Source: Candidatus Melainabacteria bacterium
GTDB lineage: Bacteria; Cyanobacteriota; Vampirovibrionia; Obscuribacterales; Obscuribacteraceae
Length of the DNA: 64,000 nt
NCBI GenBank assembly: GCA_017307165.1
Contig: JAFKGK010000006.1
Span: forward strand, 62,001 to 126,000
Direction of reading: 5' to 3'
Shown here piece by piece: positions 52,644-60,715 of the stretch. The stretch's first letter is position 1; every line of letters begins with the position of its first letter. A program made the translations under genes and the position numbers. The notes beneath the pieces are model-generated. The model was not told the DNA's origin, ran no database searches, and saw nothing but the letters and a program-made list of their open reading frames with translations.

Positions 52644-53414
52644 CTAGATTACTTTGAGACCGGCTTTGTTTAAGCTCTCTGTCACGACCTTGGTGAGTCC
52701 GTCATCGGTGACAAAGTACGATATCTCGTTTAGATCTGCCACCTTATATGGTGAGGCCTTGCCTACCTTGTCCGAGCCGGCCAAGACCAGTGACTCTGCC
52801 GACCGGCTTATCATCGCCCTTTTGACCATGGCATCATCTTGATTTGACACGCTGATGCCAAACTCGATATCGATCGCCTCGGCGCTCACTAATGATAGAT
52901 CTGCCTGGATATTTTCTATCTCTTTTATCATCTGTGGACCAAAGGTCAAAAGCAGATCTGGAGCCACGCATCCTCCCAAGAGTTGCACTCTGAGCCTTGG
53001 ATGGCAGGAAAGTCTCTCGGCGGTCGGCAGGCAGTTAGTGATGAAGGTGGCACGAAAATCTGCAGGCAGATAGTTTGCTATGGAAGCGGTGGTGGTACCT
53101 CCATCTATAAATACGACTGGATTGGACTTGCCGGATTTAGTCGCGTCGGCAAAGTATCCTGCGGCCTTTTGCGCTATCGTCGCCTTTGCCTGGGGCGCGA
53201 CTTGTTCGCGTTGCGAAAACTGATAAATCACTCTGGTGACCGGCAAGGCGCCCCCGTGCACTCTTTTGAGCATGCCGGCCTCGGCTAGCTCTTTTAGGTC
53301 GCGCCTGATCGTATCCTCTGACACTTGCAGGTCCTGGACTAGCTGCGCAGACAAAACGCGCCCACTATCCTCTAATTGCCTGAGTATGCGCTCTTTTCTC
53401 TCTTCGTTAAGCAT
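52644..53414 (-). CDS. DeoR-family transcriptional regulator
   Basis: A 256-residue repressor-type regulator. The N-terminal DeoR helix-turn-helix is MLNEERKERILRQLEDSG with recognition helix VSEDTIRRDLKEL, then RVHGGALP. The C-terminal sensor domain (DeoRC) has VFIDGGTTTASIANYLP and LVSAEAIDIEFGIS, which in the family bind phosphorylated sugars. Divergent from the HAD phosphatase gene by about 93 bp, the classic place for its operator, so the phosphatase is its likely target. That link is positional only. Confidence 0.92.
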   Translation of the reverse strand: MLNEERKERILRQLEDSGRVLSAQLVQDLQVSEDTIRRDLKELAEAGMLKRVHGGALPVTRVIYQFSQREQVAPQAKATIAQKAAGYFADATKSGKSNPVVFIDGGTTTASIANYLPADFRATFITNCLPTAERLSCHPRLRVQLLGGCVAPDLLLTFGPQMIKEIENIQADLSLVSAEAIDIEFGISVSNQDDAMVKRAMISRSAESLVLAGSDKVGKASPYKVADLNEISYFVTDDGLTKVVTESLNKAGLKVI

Positions 53415-53507
53415 GTCGGTTGGTGATGTCTTGACTTGTGCGGGATATTGCGTATATTATCAGGTTTATGCAGTTTTGCAAGGGTTTTCCGCTATAGAGG
53501 TTCAGGT

Positions 53508-54362
53508 ATGGCAGTGGCTACCAGTAGAGCATTTGACAAGAGCACCTTTGACATCAGTCACTACAAGCTAGCGGCCGTCGATCTGGACGGCACGCTACTG
53601 GGTCCGGATCGTCGCATCTCGAGCCAAAACAAAGAGGCCGTGATGCGTCTCAAGGACGCAGGTCTAGAGATCGTGATTGCTTCTGGGCGCCGGCATGAGG
53701 ATATTTTGCGCTTTCACAAGGAGCTCGGCCTGACCACACCGGTGGTCTCATGCCATGGTGCCATGGTGCGTGATGTTATTTCCGATCGGGTACTGAGCCA
53801 GGCTCTTATCCCGCTCGATACTGTTCGTGGCCTCATCGAGGAGGCTCACAGTCTTTCTCTTAGCTGGATCGCTTACGATCAGAGAGGTGTGCATCTGAGC
53901 GACGATCCATATTGGCTCGGCGAGTACATCAAGCGTACTGCCTTTGATAGACCACAGGTGTATAAGGATGCTGAGTCATTTACCGGGGCTGCGATCGCTG
54001 CCGAAAAGCTTAATTGGATGGGCGAGCCAGAAATGATTATGGCCCTCTTTCGCAAGCTAGAGGATAAATACCGTCGCCAATTGACTCTTGTCGTGACTGA
54101 TCCGGATCACTTGGAGTTTACTGCCGCTGGAGCTGATAAGGCTTTTGGCCTGGCTCGACTGGGCGAGGTACTGGGTATCAGAGCCGATCAGATCATGACC
54201 TTTGGCGATAGCAATAATGATGCTCCCATGCTGGCCTGGGCCGGATTGGGCGTGGCCATGACACACGGCACGGCGATGGCCCGAGAGGCCGCGGACTTCG
54301 TTTCCCCGCCCGGCGAGGAGCACGACAGTCTTGCACGTGCGATCGATTATCTATTGTCTTGA
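53508..54362 (+). CDS. HAD-superfamily (Cof-type) phosphatase
   Basis: A 284-residue haloacid-dehalogenase phosphatase of the Cof group. Nucleophile motif VDLDGTLLGP (Asp25, Asp27), motif II SGR, and GDSNNDAPMLAWAGLGVAM at the third and fourth motifs. A cap domain lies between. Typical substrates are sugar or nucleotide phosphates. ATG 53508 is preferred over the frame start at 53436 because GAGG lies 10 bases ahead and the longer version only adds an odd N-terminus. Ends 16 bp into the convergent gene. Divergent from a DeoR regulator. Confidence 0.9.
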   Translation: MAVATSRAFDKSTFDISHYKLAAVDLDGTLLGPDRRISSQNKEAVMRLKDAGLEIVIASGRRHEDILRFHKELGLTTPVVSCHGAMVRDVISDRVLSQALIPLDTVRGLIEEAHSLSLSWIAYDQRGVHLSDDPYWLGEYIKRTAFDRPQVYKDAESFTGAAIAAEKLNWMGEPEMIMALFRKLEDKYRRQLTLVVTDPDHLEFTAAGADKAFGLARLGEVLGIRADQIMTFGDSNNDAPMLAWAGLGVAMTHGTAMAREAADFVSPPGEEHDSLARAIDYLLS

Positions 54363-55690
54363 GCCAGTATTACTTCTTTTAGTCTTTCGATGCCTGACAG
54401 TCTGCTAGCCAACAATTGATTTGGACTTTCGCCTTTTTTTGCCAGATTTTTGTCACAGTGTGCTTCGTGCCAGTAAGACTGAGCGTTTAAAACAAAAGTA
54501 GCTCCATTTGAGACGAGTTCGCAAATCTCACCAGAGATGGCGAGATTGTTGGCTCGTCTAGCATTGTCTACGTATCGATAGCCTCCAACCGTGTTGACGA
54601 TGCTCGATGCCATCGAAAACCCTGATATGAGCGGACCTTCGATGTTTGACTGCAAAGCGATCTTGCCGACGTGGCGGAGATATTTGAGGCGCTTGGCCTC
54701 ATAGGTATCGACGTTTTGCGCCCAGTCACTAAAAAAATCAGCACGCAAATTCTCATCACCTTTTAAAAGAGACTTGAGTTTGGCGGCTGCCTGGTAAATA
54801 GGCTTTTCGTTATCGAGAGTGGGTGTGCGGATTTTTTTTTCGAGCACCTTCCAATAATGATCGTAAAGCTTGTTGGTGATGTATGTGTAGGCCGGACCCG
54901 AGGCCATGGAGATGCCATTACCGGCGATGCCAATAGCGCTTGAGGGTCCGTACTTTTCGGCACGGCTGAGTCCTTGCAAACTCACAATATATGAGGCGAG
55001 ATAGCAGGCATTGAGTGATATATCCATGGCGTAAAAAGAGTTGTTGCCTGCCTGATATGATTTTGCATCGGCATAAGCATCGATGCATTCGTAGATGTGA
55101 CGAGCCAAAATCAGGCGCAAGACCTCTTGCTCTTGTTGCAGGGCCTTTGCATCGTCAAAGGAGGCGCTGCTGATTGTCTCTGCTCTTTGATCCAGTATAT
55201 TTTGCAGGGTCTTTTGATGTTGCATCAGTCTGGCAAGATAATCCTTTGGCGATCGATGCTCTTTTTTATTTTTGATTGCCGCAAGAGCATTGCTTGCCAA
55301 TTCGATCGAAGAACTGCTCACGCCAACGGCGCTCCCTGCCAGTCCAGTTATATAGCCAGCCTTTAGTGTGGCATTGGAGATGAGATCGGGGGTTTTACGA
55401 TTGCTTATGTATTCGGGTAGGAGGATGAAATTGGAGGCGAGAAAGGCCGAGGATGTGGTTTCCTGAGTGAGGAAATAGCGGAGATTGCGCCTTTTGGGAT
55501 CGCTGGTGGCTTGCTTGTGATACTGGAGACAGTATGGCTCAAAATCAAGTATCTCTAGCATGAAGGCACGAGATAAAGTATTGGGGGCCGCCGCTTGTTT
55601 TTGTTGTGCCAGTGCAGGATTAGAGGCAAGAACAAATACCAGGCCACCTAGCGAAAATATCTTTGTTAGTCTTTGCCAAAAGCTTGCCAA
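54347..55690 (-). CDS. exported protein of unknown function
   Basis: A 447-residue exported protein with TTG start (55690) and a signal peptide (IFSLGGLVFVLASNPALA). The mature part is mostly helical with several Cys and Ala/Ser-rich helices (GYITGLAGSAVGVSSSSIELA and SAIGIAGNGISMASGPAY), which could be weakly hydrophobic or membrane-inserting. I recognise no family. Convergent with the HAD phosphatase by 16 bp and divergent from the 55862 gene. Confidence 0.68.
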   Translation of the reverse strand: MASFWQRLTKIFSLGGLVFVLASNPALAQQKQAAAPNTLSRAFMLEILDFEPYCLQYHKQATSDPKRRNLRYFLTQETTSSAFLASNFILLPEYISNRKTPDLISNATLKAGYITGLAGSAVGVSSSSIELASNALAAIKNKKEHRSPKDYLARLMQHQKTLQNILDQRAETISSASFDDAKALQQEQEVLRLILARHIYECIDAYADAKSYQAGNNSFYAMDISLNACYLASYIVSLQGLSRAEKYGPSSAIGIAGNGISMASGPAYTYITNKLYDHYWKVLEKKIRTPTLDNEKPIYQAAAKLKSLLKGDENLRADFFSDWAQNVDTYEAKRLKYLRHVGKIALQSNIEGPLISGFSMASSIVNTVGGYRYVDNARRANNLAISGEICELVSNGATFVLNAQSYWHEAHCDKNLAKKGESPNQLLASRLSGIERLKEVILAQDNR

Positions 55691-55744
55691 AATTGTCTTC
55701 TAAAATCCGGTCATGCGAGTCGAGAGAACATTTGTAATATAAAG

Positions 55745-55769
55745 AACCCCCGGTTTTTCCCATGGGGTT
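55745..55769. other. hairpin in a divergent promoter region
   Basis: AACCCC (55745-55750) pairs with GGGGTT (55764-55769), with T run TTTTT after it. It sits 93 bp before the start of the 619-residue gene and 55 bp from the start of the divergent exported protein. It could be a transcription terminator, an attenuator for the downstream gene, or a chance palindrome; the 13-base loop is large for a terminator. Confidence 0.35.
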
Positions 55770-55861
55770 TTTACCAATCGATTACAAAGTTTGCCGTATT
55801 CTCACAGCACCCCGAGTGAAACTTTCTTCACCTTTCCAATTTTCCTATTGAGGATACTTCA

Positions 55862-57721
55862 GTGGTTGCCCATAACGACGCTCCTGGCGATTTACCAGTC
55901 AAAAAGTCACACGAGGCCCATTCGCTTGGCCGTAGCGCCGAGTCGGGATTGCTCAGTTTTGAGCCCGCCGGTCACGCGGCTGCTGCGCGCGATCGATTGC
56001 AATCGGCATCTCTGGACGGTCGCGAGATCCTCTCTGTCGCTGGTCTCAGCGATGACACCAAAAAAAAGGGCGATAGTGCTGTTCCTCATCTTTCGATCAT
56101 TGATAAGGACAAGCTCAAGCCGTCTGCTTCATTAGCCAGTCTAGCCGAGTCTGGTGTCATTACCGACAATCGTGCCAACAGCCCGGCGATTGAGGGGCGC
56201 CCGATCACATCCTACGAAAAGCCAGGCATAGAAGTAGCCTTTGCTGATAGTCTCGCCCAGAAAGGCAAGAATCCTGATTTGATCGTCAAGGCCGATGGAC
56301 AGGTCGTCATGCTCAACGACGTAGAAAAAAACAGCACCGGTCAGATCACTATCGGTCTCGAGCGTGCTCAAGGTGCCATCAATCCTACGGATGCACAAAA
56401 TCAATCCGTATCCGAGCTCTACAAGTATTTGGATGCCCGCCTCAAAGCACAAAATCCGGCTCTGGCCGAGCAAGGCATCGACCTAAAAAATGATCAAAAC
56501 CTGGTGCCTCAGGATGCTGTCAAAGCAGCTCAGACTCGTGCACAGCAGCAGGCCAGAGAGCAAGCCGACAGCGAAGACCCCGGTGGTGCAGCGACTCGCG
56601 GCCAGGTCAACAACATGAATCGCTTTAGCGGCAACGGCGGTGGACGCATGTCGCGTGGCGAAGTCGAAGACATGTTCCCCAATCGTAACTTTGATCAGCG
56701 CAAAGGCAAGGCCGATGGCGTCGAAGTAATGAAGGATGTCCTGACCAACCTCAATGGCAGCAAGGGCGATTACGACAGTGTTTCCTATCGCAAAGGCAAG
56801 GGTTGGACTGTAGGCCCCTATGGTATGTCAGGCGACCAGATGTCGGCTTATATCATGGGTGTGGATCTAAATGATCTCGCCGAAAAAGAGGCCAAAGGAC
56901 TCGTGCCTCCTGGCACTACCGAGCGTATGCGCAAAATGCAGGAGCAGCTCAAAAAAGGCGAGACTCCAGACATCATCAAAAAAATGAAGGAAGGCGATAA
57001 GGACCATCCGCCGGACAAAAAAGAGGTCAACCAGGCCTTTGGCAAAGAAGTCCAAGAGCTCGCCGCTACCGACCTGATCAACAAGTATGCCAAAGATATG
57101 GGCAAAGAAGGTCAGGAAGTCGATCCCAGCAAAATCGCTCTGGCCATGCACCTGGGACGCACTCCCAATGCCGAAGATCTCAAATCATCTGACAATCAAG
57201 ACTACATGAAGGCAGCCGGCAATGCCTGGCAGATAGCTGCAGCGGCAAGCCTCAATGGTGCTGATGGCGTCGACTGGTCTGCCAAAAATGGCAGCATCCT
57301 CTCTGCAGCGCAGGACGCGCAGGGCCATCGTATGTGGACGAGATTCGCAGGTTCGGTACAGGGTGGTAGGCTCGGTTGCGCTGCTTCGGTCAGCGAAGTC
57401 CTCCTCAATGCTGGCGTCAAGGTCAATCCAGTAGCTGGCGCCCATGCCTTGCAAGCGCAGTTGAGAGAACGCGGCTGGCAAGTGTTGCCTCTCGACCAGG
57501 CTAAACCTGGCGATGTCATCTACGGTGGCAAGGCCAATGCAGCTAATGGTGGCGGCAATGCACACATCGGCATTATCGCCAGCAATCGCAACGGCGATAT
57601 CAAAGTGTATGCAAACTCTTCCAGCTCTGGTACCTGGAAGTACAATAGTCTCGAAGCTGCTTTCAACAGAAACAGATTTGGAAACAATAGGTTTGTATTG
57701 AGACCGCCAGGCTCTGCCTAA
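55862..57721 (+). CDS. large protein with NlpC/P60-like C-terminal domain
   Basis: A 619-residue protein starting at GTG 55862, with GAGGATACTTCA ahead. No signal peptide. The N-terminal ~230 residues are polar and low in order; a middle segment (~240-300) has RMSRGEVEDMFPNRNF and YDSVSYRKGKGWTVGPYGM, resembling a small lysozyme- or peptidoglycan-associated module. The C-terminal ~150 residues have GRLGCAASVSEVLLNAGV (Cys506), QAKPGDVIYGG and NAHIGIIASN (His568), the Cys/His pattern of NlpC/P60 or CHAP amidases. Cell-wall cleavage is the likely activity. Export without a signal peptide would need another route. Confidence 0.72.
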   Translation: MVAHNDAPGDLPVKKSHEAHSLGRSAESGLLSFEPAGHAAAARDRLQSASLDGREILSVAGLSDDTKKKGDSAVPHLSIIDKDKLKPSASLASLAESGVITDNRANSPAIEGRPITSYEKPGIEVAFADSLAQKGKNPDLIVKADGQVVMLNDVEKNSTGQITIGLERAQGAINPTDAQNQSVSELYKYLDARLKAQNPALAEQGIDLKNDQNLVPQDAVKAAQTRAQQQAREQADSEDPGGAATRGQVNNMNRFSGNGGGRMSRGEVEDMFPNRNFDQRKGKADGVEVMKDVLTNLNGSKGDYDSVSYRKGKGWTVGPYGMSGDQMSAYIMGVDLNDLAEKEAKGLVPPGTTERMRKMQEQLKKGETPDIIKKMKEGDKDHPPDKKEVNQAFGKEVQELAATDLINKYAKDMGKEGQEVDPSKIALAMHLGRTPNAEDLKSSDNQDYMKAAGNAWQIAAAASLNGADGVDWSAKNGSILSAAQDAQGHRMWTRFAGSVQGGRLGCAASVSEVLLNAGVKVNPVAGAHALQAQLRERGWQVLPLDQAKPGDVIYGGKANAANGGGNAHIGIIASNRNGDIKVYANSSSSGTWKYNSLEAAFNRNRFGNNRFVLRPPGSA

Positions 57722-57745
57722 TTGAACAATAAAAATCTATCTTGC

Positions 57746-58600
57746 ATGATGACGACCAGGGCAGGCTTGCTTGCTCTGGTCTTTTGCATGCAGCAAGTCT
57801 TGCCTGGCTACTCAGAGACTGCTGTTGGACCAGAATTAAAAAATTGACCAGGGTAGTTGAGGATGGTAACCCTGCCAAGGCGATCAAGCCTTTGAAAGAA
57901 ATCATTGCCAAAGAGCCTGACAATTTTGCTGCTCATGTTTGTCTTGGCCGGGCATAAATTTCAGCAATTTGTTTTAGCTGCCAAGCTTAGACCAAATAAT
58001 GGTAAGCCTTATTGCCATCTTGGCGAGGTCTGTGCTGCAGAAGGCAATTTTGATGAGGCCCTCCGCCAGTTCAAACGCTCTCTTGATGTCGCAAGACCCT
58101 ATGTCGGCGCATATCGCTCGCTGGCTTTGACTTATTCGGATATGGGCAAGTTTGATCTCGCCCTCGAACACCTGGATAAGTATTTAGAGCTCAAACCACC
58201 CAAGCCAGGTGCATACAAACCATATGTATTGCGCGCCACCTTTCTCGAGCGTCTCAAGCGTTATGACGAAGCTGCTCTTGAGCTCGATAAGGCACTGAAA
58301 GTGCAAAACACAGATGATCTCAAATTGAAGAAGGCCCAATATCTGGCCAATGCCAAAAAGCCTAAGCAAGCAGTGGCGCTGCTGGACCAAGTGCTCAGGC
58401 TAAATCCACAAGATGAAACGGCTTATCTGGATCGTGCTCGATACAAATTGCAGGATGGTGATGCCAGAGGTGCCCTCATCGATTGCAATAAGGCCTTAAC
58501 GCTCATGCCCAGCGCCTCCGCTTATAGATTGAGAGCTGCCATAAATGAAAAGCTTGGTAATAAGCAAGCGGCAGTATCAGATAAGCGTAGGTCTAATTGA
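57746..58600 (+). pseudogene. exported TPR-repeat protein, reading frame broken twice
   Basis: The start at ATG 57746/57749 opens a signal peptide (RAGLLALVFCMQQVLPGYS) in one frame, which stops at 57845. The TPR sequence KLTRVVEDGNPAKAIKPLKE continues in the -1 frame until 57957, and the remaining repeats (GKPYCHLGEVCAAEGN onward, about five TPR units) are back in the first frame to 58600. The first break is at a run of six A (57838-57843). The second, near 57945-57955, also lacks about eight residues of one TPR unit. It may be a decayed gene, a sequencing error pair, or slippage at the A run. Confidence 0.65.
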
Positions 58601-58605
58601 GATGC

Positions 58606-60627
58606 TTACCGTGCGCCAATCTTGATTTGCATCAATTGTCTCGAGGCTCTCTTGTTTTGATCTATTGGATATCTAAAATAGACTGGCTTTAAAAACTGGC
58701 TTGCCCATGCAAGACGATGTCCTGCAGCGGGAATGAGCACTATATGCGGTGCCTGGTTGCGCAATCGTGGTCTGCTGCACCTTAGGATATATGGCGCTGC
58801 ATCAAGTCTTACTTCGAGCTGATCTTTATCGCCAAAATGCAAGATCATATGCTTGTCGCCATCACGGATGGCTATCGAGTCGGGTCTGGTCTCTGCCTCG
58901 ACAAATGCTCCACCCAGGAGGCACTGCAATAGTAAGATGCTTGCCAGCATACTCGCCAGCAAAAAATGCAGGGTAAGAGATCGAACTGCTTTGCTTGTAT
59001 AACTCTTTCGGCATTGATGGTATCTGGTAGCAAAGCTGGCTAGACCCAGTCCGTATAGCACAATGGCCATATTGTCTGGAGGGGCCAGTGCTAGATCATG
59101 TAATGGTAGTCCAGCAAAAAAGTGCGCTATAGATAAGGCGGTATCAAGCAATGGAGAGGCAATGCCGTCCAGTAAAGAGCACAAAGGCTGGCAGTAAGTT
59201 GCATTGAGACAAAATAATATCGATGATGTAAAGCCAAGAATGGAGATGGGCACTACTAATGGTTCGATAAGAAAATTGGCGGCAAAGGTCCAGGCGGATG
59301 CAGTCTTAAAAATAGCTGCTTGAAAGGGCAGACAAGCCGCCAGGCTGCACGCAACCAATAAGAGAGGGTCGAGAGTCCATCTTTTGATCTTGTCTTTTAA
59401 TAGGATGCTTGTATCCAGTATGTTTGCACTCAATAAATCTGTGCCTTTGAGTTGGATCAGATTGTCCAGGGCTGGGAGCAGATGAACGATCCCTGCGCAG
59501 GCTAAATACGAAAATACAAAGCCAAGATCCCCTAAGCCAGAGGGATCGATTGAGAGCGCGATAGCGGCCACTAGTGCAAAAATAAAGCCAGATGACATGC
59601 CAGGTATCAAAGGTCGCAGTAGATGACCTGCCAGACTCATCATAGCGGCCCTGCAGATAGACGAGCCGAAGCCGGCAAGAGATGCAAACAATCCCATGAG
59701 AGCAAGATGCAGTGCTAGATAAAACGTGCCCTTGTGTCTAAAGATAAGAGCGAGAGCCCCGGATAATATAGCAAGATTGAGACCTGATGCCGACAAAAGA
59801 TGACTCAAGCCTGCCTGTCTAAAATCATCCACGATCTCTCGTGGCATGGCCACCACCTTATCCCCTATGACCATGGAGGTCATCAGGGCTCCACGATTGG
59901 CGCCCAGTGCCGTTACATGCATAGCGGCCAAAGATCGTCGCAATTTGTCCAGCACTAAATCTAGCTCTATCAGAGCTGATCTGGATCGAGCTATCTTGTT
60001 GACAGCGCGTACCTTGAGCACATAAAAAACTTTGAAATGCTGTAGGTAACTGCGCTGGTCGAAGCGGCCAGGAAAAATTGCAGACTGGGGTCTGGTGATT
60101 GGTTCTGCGATTGGAGCCGGTGTCAGCGTGATCGAGTCTCCAGTCGAAAAGGACCGATCGCCAGAGTATATCGAGTCGGTAAGACTCGGCATAAATGTCT
60201 CGATCTTGACTGTGTGACTGGATGCACACGTGCGCACGTGGGCCGACGGCATCTCTAGTCTGGCTAATAGCAGTCGTTTGCTTGGCTCTAGTCTGGCGAT
60301 GGTGCCCTTGATCTGTTGGGACCGCGACCCGTCGATGATACTCCTCATAGCCGAGCAATCCTCTGCGATCAAGCGATGAAATTGCAAGATGCTGATGCAG
60401 AGATAAAATATCGATAGGGTCAATATCTGCCTGCCAGTCACTCCATGCAAGAGCATAAGGACCAAAACCCCCAGCATCAGGCTGGCTGCTGATATGGGGG
60501 TTGCTTGAGACAAGAGATAAGCCGATAGCGAAGCTAAAACAAAGACGATAGCGACTAGCTCGGCCTTGAGGGGGCGTGGCAGAGTTTGCGTTGTTGCGTA
60601 TGGGGTCTGAGCAAAAGTGAGAAACAA
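58606..60627 (-). CDS. comEC: ComEC/Rec2 DNA-uptake channel, membrane part only
   Basis: A 673-residue polytopic membrane protein required in naturally competent bacteria to pass single-stranded DNA through the inner membrane. N-terminal helices, an OB-like domain (~100-215), then the competence core with AGLSHLLSASGLNLAILSG and SSICRAAMMSLAGHLL, followed by further helices. Many ComEC proteins end with a beta-lactamase-like domain (HxHxDH); here only ~100 residues with no such motif follow the last helix. TTG 60627 has AAAGGAGG six bases ahead, a very strong signal. Ends 6 bp from the TPR gene. Confidence 0.88.
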   Translation of the reverse strand: MFLTFAQTPYATTQTLPRPLKAELVAIVFVLASLSAYLLSQATPISAASLMLGVLVLMLLHGVTGRQILTLSIFYLCISILQFHRLIAEDCSAMRSIIDGSRSQQIKGTIARLEPSKRLLLARLEMPSAHVRTCASSHTVKIETFMPSLTDSIYSGDRSFSTGDSITLTPAPIAEPITRPQSAIFPGRFDQRSYLQHFKVFYVLKVRAVNKIARSRSALIELDLVLDKLRRSLAAMHVTALGANRGALMTSMVIGDKVVAMPREIVDDFRQAGLSHLLSASGLNLAILSGALALIFRHKGTFYLALHLALMGLFASLAGFGSSICRAAMMSLAGHLLRPLIPGMSSGFIFALVAAIALSIDPSGLGDLGFVFSYLACAGIVHLLPALDNLIQLKGTDLLSANILDTSILLKDKIKRWTLDPLLLVACSLAACLPFQAAIFKTASAWTFAANFLIEPLVVPISILGFTSSILFCLNATYCQPLCSLLDGIASPLLDTALSIAHFFAGLPLHDLALAPPDNMAIVLYGLGLASFATRYHQCRKSYTSKAVRSLTLHFLLASMLASILLLQCLLGGAFVEAETRPDSIAIRDGDKHMILHFGDKDQLEVRLDAAPYILRCSRPRLRNQAPHIVLIPAAGHRLAWASQFLKPVYFRYPIDQNKRASRQLMQIKIGAR

Positions 60628-60715
60628 GGCAAGCCTCCTTTCTCACTTATACGTTTGAGAACCTTAGTTGGTTCGATCGGTCTCTTGTATCAGCGATCAG
60701 CAGGCTGATGCTGAT

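Noticed and set aside
57838..57844. Programmed -1 frameshift as the firm explanation for the TPR gene
   Set aside because: The heptamer fits, but the second break and lost residues point more to decay or sequence error; kept only as a possibility.
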